Of a stretch of 64,000 bases of DNA, positions 8,895 to 15,683 are shown piece after piece; position 1 is the stretch's first letter; each line of letters starts with the position of its first letter. The notes under the pieces are model-generated. The model ran no database searches and had not been told where the DNA came from. It was given only the letters and a program-made list of their open reading frames with translations. The stretch spans positions 87,986 through 151,985 of the forward strand of contig JAFTPT010000053.1 in the NCBI GenBank assembly GCA_017463155.1, in the 5' to 3' direction. This stretch comes from Blautia sp. GTDB taxonomy: Bacteria; Bacillota; Clostridia; Lachnospirales; Lachnospiraceae. Made by a program: the position numbers and the translations under genes.

Positions 8895-10265
8895 TCAGGA
8901 CCCGGCGCTTCCCTTGTGGATCGCCTCTTTTCCGTACTGTGTACGGATCTGTTCCATCATACGTTCCAGCCGTCTGGCCTTTTCGGGGTCAGGCGGCGTT
9001 TCTTTTTTGGAAACTGGAGAGGGAAGGCTTTCGGCATACTCAAGGAGATTCAGCTGACGAAACTCTCCCCGGTCCAGGTTCGCGGCGGATATACCGATGA
9101 GCCGGATGGCTTCTCCCTTTTCAAAGAGGCCGTTCCGTGCGTAGAGAAGCTGCCGCAGCAGTTCCTCCGCCCGCTCGTAGATCTGATCACGGCTGTTGGT
9201 GGACTGCCGGAGTGTGACCTGCCGGCTGTGCCGGAGGAACCGGTCTGTTTTTACCATGATCCCGAGGGTCGAGGCGTAAAAACCATCCCGTTTGAGGCGG
9301 GAGGAGACCTTGTCGGCCAGATGCGCAAGGAGCGGGAGGGCTTCTTTTTCAAAATTGGAGGCATTGATATCGAGAGCCGTGGTCAGTTCGTTGGAATAGC
9401 TTTTGGCTTCCTCATGCTCGCTGTGCACGGTGGAACTGCCCAGACCGTTTGTGCTGTTGTGAATATACATGCCGCCCTTTTCGCCGAGATGAAGCCTGAG
9501 CATGGAAATGTCCGCGTTTGCGGCATCGCCGATGGTGTGGATCCCGAGATCCTGCAGCCTTCGTGCCGTAGAACTGCCGCAGCCGTGCAGCTCCTGTATG
9601 GGAAGCGGCCAGAATTTCTCCGGGATCTCCTCCGGGAACAGGGTGTGCGTTTTGTCCGGCTTGCCGAAATCGCTCGCCGTCTTTGCGAGAAGCTTGTTCG
9701 TGGAGATGCCGACGTTCACGGTAAAACCGAGCTCGGAACGGACCTGTTCCCGGATCCGGCCGGCCGCGAGTATCGCAAGGGCGGCGTAAGGATCGGAGAG
9801 GGAAAGAGAAGGATCCGAAAGGCCCCGGAGAGAAGTGTCAAGATCGTCCGTCCTGACAAGAAGGTCAGCGAGAAGACCCGTAAAGGAATCCAGCGACTCT
9901 GTCATGTCCATGTAGGCTTCATCGATCGAGACCTGCTGTACAAGGGGAGAGTATTCCTTCAGAATACGGATAAACGCGCGGGAATATTCCCTGTAGGTCT
10001 CAAAATCCGAACGGACAAGGACCAGGGAGGGACATTTCCGGAGAGCCTTGACGACCGGCTCGCCTGTTTTGACGCCGAAGGCTTTGGCCGGGATCGACTT
10101 GGCAGTGATCACACCGTGGCGCGTCTCCACATCACCGCCGACGGCGGAAGGGATCGTCCGGAGATCGACAGCGCCCGGATCCTCCTTAAGCCGTTTGACG
10201 GCCGACCATGACAGAAAAGCGGAATTGACATCCACATGAAAAATGATCTTTCTTACGTCTGCCAC
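8895..10265 (-). CDS. dinB: Y-family DNA polymerase (DinB/Pol IV-like)
   Basis: A 456-residue translesion polymerase. Motifs: FHVDVNSAFLSW with the first catalytic Asp, QQVSIDEAYMDMT with the catalytic Asp-Glu pair, and the helix-hairpin-helix-like region ELHGCGSSTARRLQDLGIHTIGDAA, followed by the little-finger domain. The start is the GTG at 10263-10265: AGGAGG (minus strand, 10273-10278) lies 7 bases upstream. A longer frame opening at ATG 10295 has no ribosome site and would put the ribosome site inside the gene. Transcription runs from a strong promoter that carries a LexA box, so the gene is probably SOS-induced. The name dinB is by family; a UmuC-like role is possible. Confidence 0.9.
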   Translation of the reverse strand: MADVRKIIFHVDVNSAFLSWSAVKRLKEDPGAVDLRTIPSAVGGDVETRHGVITAKSIPAKAFGVKTGEPVVKALRKCPSLVLVRSDFETYREYSRAFIRILKEYSPLVQQVSIDEAYMDMTESLDSFTGLLADLLVRTDDLDTSLRGLSDPSLSLSDPYAALAILAAGRIREQVRSELGFTVNVGISTNKLLAKTASDFGKPDKTHTLFPEEIPEKFWPLPIQELHGCGSSTARRLQDLGIHTIGDAANADISMLRLHLGEKGGMYIHNSTNGLGSSTVHSEHEEAKSYSNELTTALDINASNFEKEALPLLAHLADKVSSRLKRDGFYASTLGIMVKTDRFLRHSRQVTLRQSTNSRDQIYERAEELLRQLLYARNGLFEKGEAIRLIGISAANLDRGEFRQLNLLEYAESLPSPVSKKETPPDPEKARRLERMMEQIRTQYGKEAIHKGSAGS

Positions 10266-10288
10266 ACAGCTTCCTCCTTCCCTGGCAT

Positions 10289-10302
10289 CGAACATATGTT
10301 TT
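10289..10302 (-). promoter_or_regulatory. LexA (SOS) box of the Y-family polymerase gene
   Basis: The sequence CGAACATATGTTTT matches the Bacillus-type LexA consensus CGAACRNRYGTTYG at 13 of 14 positions. It lies just downstream of the polymerase -10 box, around the predicted transcription start, where bound LexA would block initiation. Confidence 0.85.
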
Positions 10303-10309
10303 CTTTTTT

Positions 10310-10338
10310 ATTATAACCCAGGTTCCGCGCCGTGTAAA
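10310..10338 (-). promoter_or_regulatory. Promoter of the Y-family polymerase gene
   Basis: On the minus strand TTTACA (10333-10338) and TATAAT (10310-10315) are 17 bases apart. The transcript would start near 10303, next to the LexA box, giving a leader of about 38 bases. Confidence 0.85.
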
Positions 10339-10383
10339 GCAGGATCATGAAAGACAGAAGACAGGATCGAACCATGATCCTGC
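10339..10383. repeat. 11-bp inverted repeat between divergent promoters
   Basis: GCAGGATCATG (10339-10349) and CATGATCCTGC (10373-10383) are perfect inverted repeats separated by 23 bases, between the -35 boxes of two divergent promoters. It abuts the polymerase -35 box. It may be a regulator site; it is badly placed for a terminator because nothing is transcribed into it. Confidence 0.6.
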
Positions 10384-10410
10384 TTTTCGGGCCGGAATCG
10401 TTATAGAAGG

Positions 10411-10439
10411 TTGAAGTCAGGCGGCAAATCGTTTACAAT
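10411..10439 (+). promoter_or_regulatory. Promoter of the HPrK-like / Hsp70-like gene unit
   Basis: TTGAAG (10411-10416) and TACAAT (10434-10439) with a 17-base spacer, about 27 bases before the first start codon. No other promoter is obvious before 14005, so it probably drives all three genes. Confidence 0.75.
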
Positions 10440-10465
10440 GAGTGCATAGAAACGGAGATGAGCCT

Positions 10466-11245
10466 ATGCTTTCAAGAGGATATACATTCTGTATGAGACT
10501 TGCGGATGTTCCGATCCGGGTAACCGTGGAAAACCTGGAAACGAAGATCAGCTGCCAGAACTATATGATCCTGGATGATGCTGCAACGCCGGCTTTTTCG
10601 GTGACGGTGACCGAACAGGACCGGATCCGGGAATGGAAGGAGCTTTTACAGACAGGCGTCCACGATCCTGCTTACGTCAACCAACTTCCCGGTCACTATT
10701 TCGAGACATGTGCACTCCACAGACTGATCGCGGAGCAGCTGCTGTACCATGACACGGTCATGTTCCACGGTTCCTGCGTGGTCATGGAGGGAAGAGCCTA
10801 TATCTTTACCGGGAAGAGCGGATCGGGAAAGAGCACCCACACGTCGCTCTGGTGCCGTGCCTTCAAAGAAAAAGCGTTTATCCTGAACGATGATAAACCG
10901 TTCCTGAAGCTTGACGGCTCCCGCGTGATGGCTTTCGGATCACCCTGGGACGGAAAAAGCCGGAAAAACAGGAATACCAGCGCTCCGGTGCAGGGGATCT
11001 GCATCCTGGAGAAGGACACCTCTGACCATATCCGGAGAACGTCTCTTTCGGAAGAGTTTACGGCTTTGACATACCAGACCTTCCGCCCTCTGGAGGAGCG
11101 GAACTTTGACAGGTCTGTCACGCTTTTCAGGAAGATCATGAGCTGTATTCCTCTTTACAGAATGGGGAGCACGATCTCCCTGAACGCTCCGGTGGTATCC
11201 TGGAAGGCTATGCAAAATGGAGAGAACGGTCATGTCAATGCTTGA
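10466..11245 (+). CDS. HPr-kinase/PEPCK-like P-loop protein of unknown function
   Basis: A 259-residue protein with a P-loop of the HPr kinase/PEP carboxykinase type: GSCVVMEGRAYIFTGKSGSGKST near residues 102-124 (Walker A TGKSGSGKST at 115-124), then NDDKPFL at 141-147, where HPrK-like enzymes bind Mg2+. The N-terminal 90 residues have no recognised domain. I chose ATG 10466 because GGAG at 10455-10458 precedes it; a GTG at 10442 would overlap the promoter. Proteins of this kind phosphorylate Ser on proteins or small molecules, but the substrate is unknown. The gene overlaps the next one by 14 bases and so belongs to the same unit as the membrane protein and the Hsp70-like ATPase. Confidence 0.75.
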   Translation: MLSRGYTFCMRLADVPIRVTVENLETKISCQNYMILDDAATPAFSVTVTEQDRIREWKELLQTGVHDPAYVNQLPGHYFETCALHRLIAEQLLYHDTVMFHGSCVVMEGRAYIFTGKSGSGKSTHTSLWCRAFKEKAFILNDDKPFLKLDGSRVMAFGSPWDGKSRKNRNTSAPVQGICILEKDTSDHIRRTSLSEEFTALTYQTFRPLEERNFDRSVTLFRKIMSCIPLYRMGSTISLNAPVVSWKAMQNGENGHVNA

Positions 11246-12098
11246 ATTACTGGAACAGGACAAGGAGCGTCTGCTGGAAGAACTGAAGGCAGCCCGGATG
11301 CCCACCGACGCCGTCAAAGCGCTGGAAAATGAGTCCGATCGTCTTCTTTACCGGTATAATGAAGACTGCAGAAGCGACCGGGGGCGGGAAGCGGCCTCCG
11401 GGATGATGCAGACGGCGAGGATGGCGGCGCCTTTTTGCGACTCCGTCATGGACGCCCGGGTGTGGAACAGGCATATGCCGGACAAAAAACACGGCATCCT
11501 GCCAACGGGGAAAGGGCTGGCCCTTTTCATAGCCGGTATCGTGTGCCTGGCTGCGGGCGCGCTGCTTCCCTGGCTGCGGGAGGTCCCGGGCAGCATGATG
11601 CTCTGGTGCATCCTGCTGTGCGCAGCCGGCGGCGTTCTCCTGTATATTGCCGGCCATCTGACCGGAAAACCGGAGAGGAAACAGAATGAGGATATCATGA
11701 CCGAGATCGTGCTCGATCCGCAGCGCCTGTACAGGGTCTACCGGGCCATGATCCTGAATGTCGACCAGAATCTGGAAAGACAGCTCTCCCAGAGCCGCTT
11801 TGAGGAAAAGAACAAGCTTTTCCAGGGTCCGGGGGAGGAGATCCCGGAGGATGAAATAAGCCTTTTTTCAGAGCTTCTTGAAGCAGCTTACAGTGAGGAC
11901 GGGGCCTATGCCCTTGAAAAACTGCAGGATATCCGCTACTATCTGCACTGCCATCAGATCGAGACCGTCGAATACTCCCAGGAGACGAAAGAGTGGTTCG
12001 ACCTGATGCCGGCGGAGCATACAGGGACGATCCGGCCGGCCCTGGTTAAAAACGGCCGGCTTCTGCAAAGAGGCCGGGCCTCGGGAGGAATTTCATGA
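11232..12098 (+). CDS. Unknown two-helix membrane protein
   Basis: A 288-residue protein I do not recognise. The first 45 residues are strongly charged and probably helical (LELLEQDKERLLEEL). Two transmembrane segments lie near residues 95-113 and 121-140, with only a short loop, so both ends should face the cytoplasm. The C-terminal 145 residues are soluble and rich in Leu/Glu/Gln. GGAG at 11219-11222 sets the start at ATG 11232, inside the end of the kinase-like gene; the stop overlaps the start of the Hsp70-like gene by four bases. The context suggests a membrane partner for those two proteins. Confidence 0.7.
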   Translation: MSMLELLEQDKERLLEELKAARMPTDAVKALENESDRLLYRYNEDCRSDRGREAASGMMQTARMAAPFCDSVMDARVWNRHMPDKKHGILPTGKGLALFIAGIVCLAAGALLPWLREVPGSMMLWCILLCAAGGVLLYIAGHLTGKPERKQNEDIMTEIVLDPQRLYRVYRAMILNVDQNLERQLSQSRFEEKNKLFQGPGEEIPEDEISLFSELLEAAYSEDGAYALEKLQDIRYYLHCHQIETVEYSQETKEWFDLMPAEHTGTIRPALVKNGRLLQRGRASGGIS

Positions 12099-14005
12099 AC
12101 CGATTCTTTGGATTTGATCTGGGAGACGCGGAAAGCGCGGTCTCCCGGCTTGAAAAAGAGGAGCAGATGATCCCGGAGATCGTTCCGGTCAAAGGGGCCG
12201 GAAGCTTTGTGACCGCCTATGCCGCCCTTGCATCCGGAGAACTTCTGATCGGGGAGAACGCATGCTACCAGACAGAGGTGATCCGGCGGAGAGTGAGATT
12301 TAAGAGCCGGTTTCTCACGGATCCGGAGGCTGAACAGGATATACGCTCATTTGCGTCGGGCGTCCTGGGAGAACTGTATGCCGACGGCAACCTTCTGGGA
12401 AATGAAGACTGCTGCTTTTATGTGGGATGTCCCGCCGGCTGGGACAAGAACGCCCGGGAAACGTACCGGTTCCTGTTTGAACAGGCAGGCTACCCGCCGG
12501 TGCGGATCATCTCGGAATCGCGGGCAGCACTTGTCAGCGCATGCCAGTCCAAGCATCTGCAGGTAGGATATGACATCCTCAGCAGGCCGGTCCTTGTGGT
12601 GGATATCGGATCCTCCACCACGGATTTCGCCTATATCATGAACGGGCACGAGGTGGAGATGCAGACGGCCGGCGAAGTGTCTCTCGGCGGCGGGATCATG
12701 GATGAGCTGCTTCTCGACATGGCTGTGGAAGCGTCTCCTGACCGTGACCGCATCAGGGAGATCTTTGCAAAGAGTGAGCCCTGGCGGAGCTACTGCGAAT
12801 TCAGTGCCAGACGTTTAAAAGAAAAATATTACTCCGACGAAGCCTACTGGAAGGACCACGAATGTGTGCAGACCGTGCTGATCCGGTATGACCGTCCGCT
12901 GCGGCTGACGCTTACGATGAACGCGAAGACAGCCGAAGACCTGACCGGGAAAAAGACGGACCGGCTGGGCGGCTCTTCCTTCCGGGAGGTTTTTGAGGAG
13001 AGCCTCCGGTCTGTCCGTGAAAAGATCTCCGGGGAGCTTCCGGAGCTTCTGTTCCTGACAGGCGGGGTATCCAAGCTGCCGGCTGTCAAGGTCTGGTGCC
13101 GGGAATTGTTCCCGGAGGCGGTGGTGATCACCGGAACGGAGCCGGAGTTCTCCGTTTCGCGGGGGCTTGCGTGGAGCGGGCGTATCGATGAGGAGCTTCG
13201 CGAGTTCCGCGAAGAGCTGGATCTTCTGATGGCATCCAGTACCGTGGAGGACGTGGTCCGGAAGCACATTGGCGAGCTTTATGTGGCGGCGGTCGAAGCA
13301 TTGGTGGAGCCGTTGATCGAGCATGCGGCGATCCCGGTGTTCGAGAGATGGCGTTCGGGTGAGATCAGCCGCCTGTCGGATACCAACCAGGAGATGGAGA
13401 AGGAGATCGCGGCGTTCCTGCGGACGGAGGAAGCACATAAGATCCTCACAAAAGAGATTACGACATGGCTGAAGCCGGTCGCCGACGAGCTGGAGGAATA
13501 TACCGTGCCGATCTGTATACGGCACCATGTGCCCTACACCGCGCTCAGCCTCAGCTCCTATCTGTCGGTCTCGGATATCGATATCCGCATCGATGCCAAA
13601 AATGTGTTTGCGGTCGAGGAGATCACCTGGCTGATCGACTCGATCATCTCGATCCTGGTGGGCCTTCTCTGCGGCGGAAGCGGCATGGCGCTGATCTCCA
13701 GCGGTCCGGCAGGGATCATCGCAGGAGCCATGATCTCCCTGATCGTGTTGATCCTGGGCAAGGAGCGGATGGAGAATGCGCTTCTGGACGTGAATCTGCC
13801 GAAGGCCATGCGAAAGCTGATCCCGCGGCACTCCATGCGTTCCAGAATGAAGACAGTCAGCCAGACGGTCAGAAAGAACCTGATCGAAAGCCTGGAGAAG
13901 GAGAAGAATGAGGAGATCACGGGCCGGATGGTGGAGGAGATCTCCGAGCAGATCGAGCTTTGCCTGACCAGAATGGCTGCTGTTGTGGAGATCCCGCTGG
14001 GATGA
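12095..14005 (+). CDS. Hsp70/actin-like ATPase with C-terminal membrane segment
   Basis: A 636-residue protein with an Hsp70-type nucleotide-binding fold: phosphate-1 loop GFDLGDAES (residues 6-14), VGCPAGW (110-116), phosphate-2 loop VVDIGSSTTDFAY (168-180), LGGGIMDELLL (197-207) and the adenosine motif FLTGGVSKLPAV (320-331). Instead of a DnaK peptide-binding domain it continues with a helical region (380-505), a long Gly-rich hydrophobic stretch (about 512-555) that could form a membrane hairpin, and a basic/helical tail. It is translationally coupled to the two-helix protein. A chaperone or a polymerising filament are both possible; I cannot choose. Confidence 0.8.
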   Translation: MNRFFGFDLGDAESAVSRLEKEEQMIPEIVPVKGAGSFVTAYAALASGELLIGENACYQTEVIRRRVRFKSRFLTDPEAEQDIRSFASGVLGELYADGNLLGNEDCCFYVGCPAGWDKNARETYRFLFEQAGYPPVRIISESRAALVSACQSKHLQVGYDILSRPVLVVDIGSSTTDFAYIMNGHEVEMQTAGEVSLGGGIMDELLLDMAVEASPDRDRIREIFAKSEPWRSYCEFSARRLKEKYYSDEAYWKDHECVQTVLIRYDRPLRLTLTMNAKTAEDLTGKKTDRLGGSSFREVFEESLRSVREKISGELPELLFLTGGVSKLPAVKVWCRELFPEAVVITGTEPEFSVSRGLAWSGRIDEELREFREELDLLMASSTVEDVVRKHIGELYVAAVEALVEPLIEHAAIPVFERWRSGEISRLSDTNQEMEKEIAAFLRTEEAHKILTKEITTWLKPVADELEEYTVPICIRHHVPYTALSLSSYLSVSDIDIRIDAKNVFAVEEITWLIDSIISILVGLLCGGSGMALISSGPAGIIAGAMISLIVLILGKERMENALLDVNLPKAMRKLIPRHSMRSRMKTVSQTVRKNLIESLEKEKNEEITGRMVEEISEQIELCLTRMAAVVEIPLG

Positions 14006-14034
14006 GAACAGAACGGAATTCTTTTTGGTGAAAC

Positions 14035-14070
14035 GAACAGAGGAGACCCCGTCAGGGATCTCCTCTGTTC
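14035..14070. terminator. Hairpin between convergent genes, probable terminator
   Basis: A 12-bp perfect stem (14035-14046 with 14059-14070) with an inner CCC/GGG extension lies between the convergent Hsp70-like and small-protein genes. The T tract is poor on both sides, so function as a terminator is likely but not typical. Confidence 0.6.
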
Positions 14071-14103
14071 AGTCGATCATCGTATGATGGTCAGATGCAG
14101 GCC

Positions 14104-14364
14104 TCACACCTCGGGTGCCCAGGTCATCCCGTACAGGATCTCCATCATCTTGCGGATCTCGTTCTTCATGGTGGCACAGGCCGCTTCCTCGGTCTCAAAA
14201 CGCATCAGTCCTACTTTATCCTTGCGTTCACTGAAGAAAAGCTCCCATCCGTCCTCCGTCTGCTGCAGGCAGATGCGGTTGTTGTGCTTGCCGCCGATCT
14301 TGTAAAGTCTGGAAGGAACCAGATGTGTTTTGAAGTATTCTTTTAATTCTTTTCCTGTCATCAT
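14104..14364 (-). CDS. Small conserved-looking protein of unknown function
   Basis: An 86-residue cytoplasmic protein, not recognised. It has no signal peptide or membrane segment and reads as a mixed alpha/beta domain with GKELKEYF near the start and a helix ETEEAACATMKNEIRKMME near the end. GGAGG (minus strand, 14370-14374) precedes two consecutive ATGs at 14362-14364 and 14359-14361; the second has the better spacing. A longer open frame up to 14484 has no ribosome site and is hydrophobic and unlikely. It is divergent from the ComEC-like lipoprotein gene. Confidence 0.6.
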   Translation of the reverse strand: MMTGKELKEYFKTHLVPSRLYKIGGKHNNRICLQQTEDGWELFFSERKDKVGLMRFETEEAACATMKNEIRKMMEILYGMTWAPEV

Positions 14365-14446
14365 TCCCGCCTCCATATACAGATAGTAAAAACTCCGATA
14401 GACGATCTGCAAAAACGCAGAATGTATTAATCCAAAACCAAACATG

Positions 14447-14461
14447 TAGTTTTTAAAACTA
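14447..14461. promoter_or_regulatory. 15-bp palindrome in divergent intergenic region
   Basis: TAGTTTTTAAAACTA has perfect 7-bp arms around one base. It lies between the small minus-strand gene and the ComEC-like gene, just before a TATACT at 14464-14469, and could be an operator. Confidence 0.45.
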
Positions 14462-14489
14462 TGTATACTATAACACAGGATCACAAGGA

Positions 14490-15677
14490 ATGCAATACGT
14501 ATTTATGAAAAAGACAAAAATTATTCTTCTGCTGACCGTCGTTCTACTGCTTGGTACGCTCACCGGCTGCGAAGGGCTGCTTCCTTTCGGCATGCCTGCT
14601 CTTCCGATGGACGATGGCAGGACAAAAGCCGCCGAGATCCCGGTCCGGGAGGACGAAGGCGGCGCAGCCCCGTTTCTTGTGCGGGTACTGGATGTAGGGC
14701 AGGGCCTGGCCGTACTTGTCCGCGCGGATGGCGGGAATGCGCTGTTTGATGCAGGGAGCCGGATCTCCGGAGCGGGAGTCGTTCGTGCTCTGAAAAAGGA
14801 GGGGATCCGGACGCTGGACTTTGTATCGGCCAGTCATTATGACGACGATCATGCCGGCGGTGTTCCGGGAGTCCTGCACGGGATCGAATGCCGGAAGCTT
14901 CTGCTGCCGGATTATACGGCAAGAGGAGCGACATATACATCCTGCCTGGAGGCGGCCGAGGACACGGATACGGAGATCGTGTATCCGAAGGTTGGAGATT
15001 CTTTTCTTCTGGGAGGGGCTTCTGTGCAGGTGATCGGGCCGGAACGGTTTGACATGGAAGAAGAGAATGACCGGTGCCTGGCGTACAGGATCGATTACGG
15101 GGACTGCCATGTGCTGGTCTGCGGCGACGCCGAAGAGCGGGAGGAGTCATTTATCAGCCGGTCGCTGCAGCCGGGCGGCCATGTGATCTACGTCGTCGAT
15201 CACCATGGAAGCTATACGTCAAGCACGGAGGCGTTTCTGTCTGCGGCAGGACCGGAGGCAGCCATCCTGAGCTGCGGAACCTTTAATGAATTCGCCCATC
15301 CCCACAGGCAGGCGCTGGAACGGATCCGGAGAAGCGGTGCTGCCCTCTACAGAACGGATCTGCAGGGAACGGTCACGGTCTGTTCGGACGGGAACGGGAT
15401 CTGGACGGAGCTCACGCCGTGTCAGGATTTTTCGGAAGGAAAGTACCCGGAGGAAGCCCCGGAAGAAGAGAACAAACCGGAAGAGGATGTGATCACGGGA
15501 GAAACGATCGATCCTTCCGAGGCCTCCTTTGTGTGCAACAGAGGATCGTTTGTTTTTCATTACCCGGACTGCGAGAATGTGCCGAAGATCCACAGTTGGA
15601 ACCTTGGATATACCTCGGCGGAAAGGGAAAAAGTCCTTGAATATGGATACAAGGCCTGCAGAAACTGCAGACCTTGA
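14490..15677 (+). CDS. ComEC/Rec2-like metallo-beta-lactamase-fold lipoprotein with Ada-like zinc tail
   Basis: A 395-residue exported hydrolase. A signal peptide ends in the lipobox LTGC (Cys near residue 27), so it should be a surface lipoprotein. Residues 60-310 are a metallo-beta-lactamase domain with SHYDDDHAGG (the HxDxDH metal motif) near residue 115, CGDAEE and DHHGSYTSS; this resembles the soluble part of ComEC. Residues 350-395 contain FHYPDC, SWNLGY and ACRNCRP, a Cys/His cluster like the Ada zinc fold often fused to secreted nucleases. It may therefore act on extracellular DNA or nucleotides. ATG 14490 is used; ATG 14505 is possible. Confidence 0.85.
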   Translation: MQYVFMKKTKIILLLTVVLLLGTLTGCEGLLPFGMPALPMDDGRTKAAEIPVREDEGGAAPFLVRVLDVGQGLAVLVRADGGNALFDAGSRISGAGVVRALKKEGIRTLDFVSASHYDDDHAGGVPGVLHGIECRKLLLPDYTARGATYTSCLEAAEDTDTEIVYPKVGDSFLLGGASVQVIGPERFDMEEENDRCLAYRIDYGDCHVLVCGDAEEREESFISRSLQPGGHVIYVVDHHGSYTSSTEAFLSAAGPEAAILSCGTFNEFAHPHRQALERIRRSGAALYRTDLQGTVTVCSDGNGIWTELTPCQDFSEGKYPEEAPEEENKPEEDVITGETIDPSEASFVCNRGSFVFHYPDCENVPKIHSWNLGYTSAEREKVLEYGYKACRNCRP

Positions 15678-15683
15678 CCACAA

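Noticed and set aside
8916-10211. Open frame of about 430 codons on the plus strand opposite the Y-family polymerase
   Set aside because: The minus-strand gene has all polymerase motifs; the plus-strand product has none and no ribosome site.
10266-10295. ATG 10295 as start of the Y-family polymerase
   Set aside because: The AGGAGG site lies downstream of it and directly before GTG 10265, and the ATG belongs to the LexA box.
10339-10383. Inverted repeat as an intrinsic terminator
   Set aside because: Although TTTT follows it on the plus strand, no gene is transcribed into it from the left; a regulatory site is more likely.
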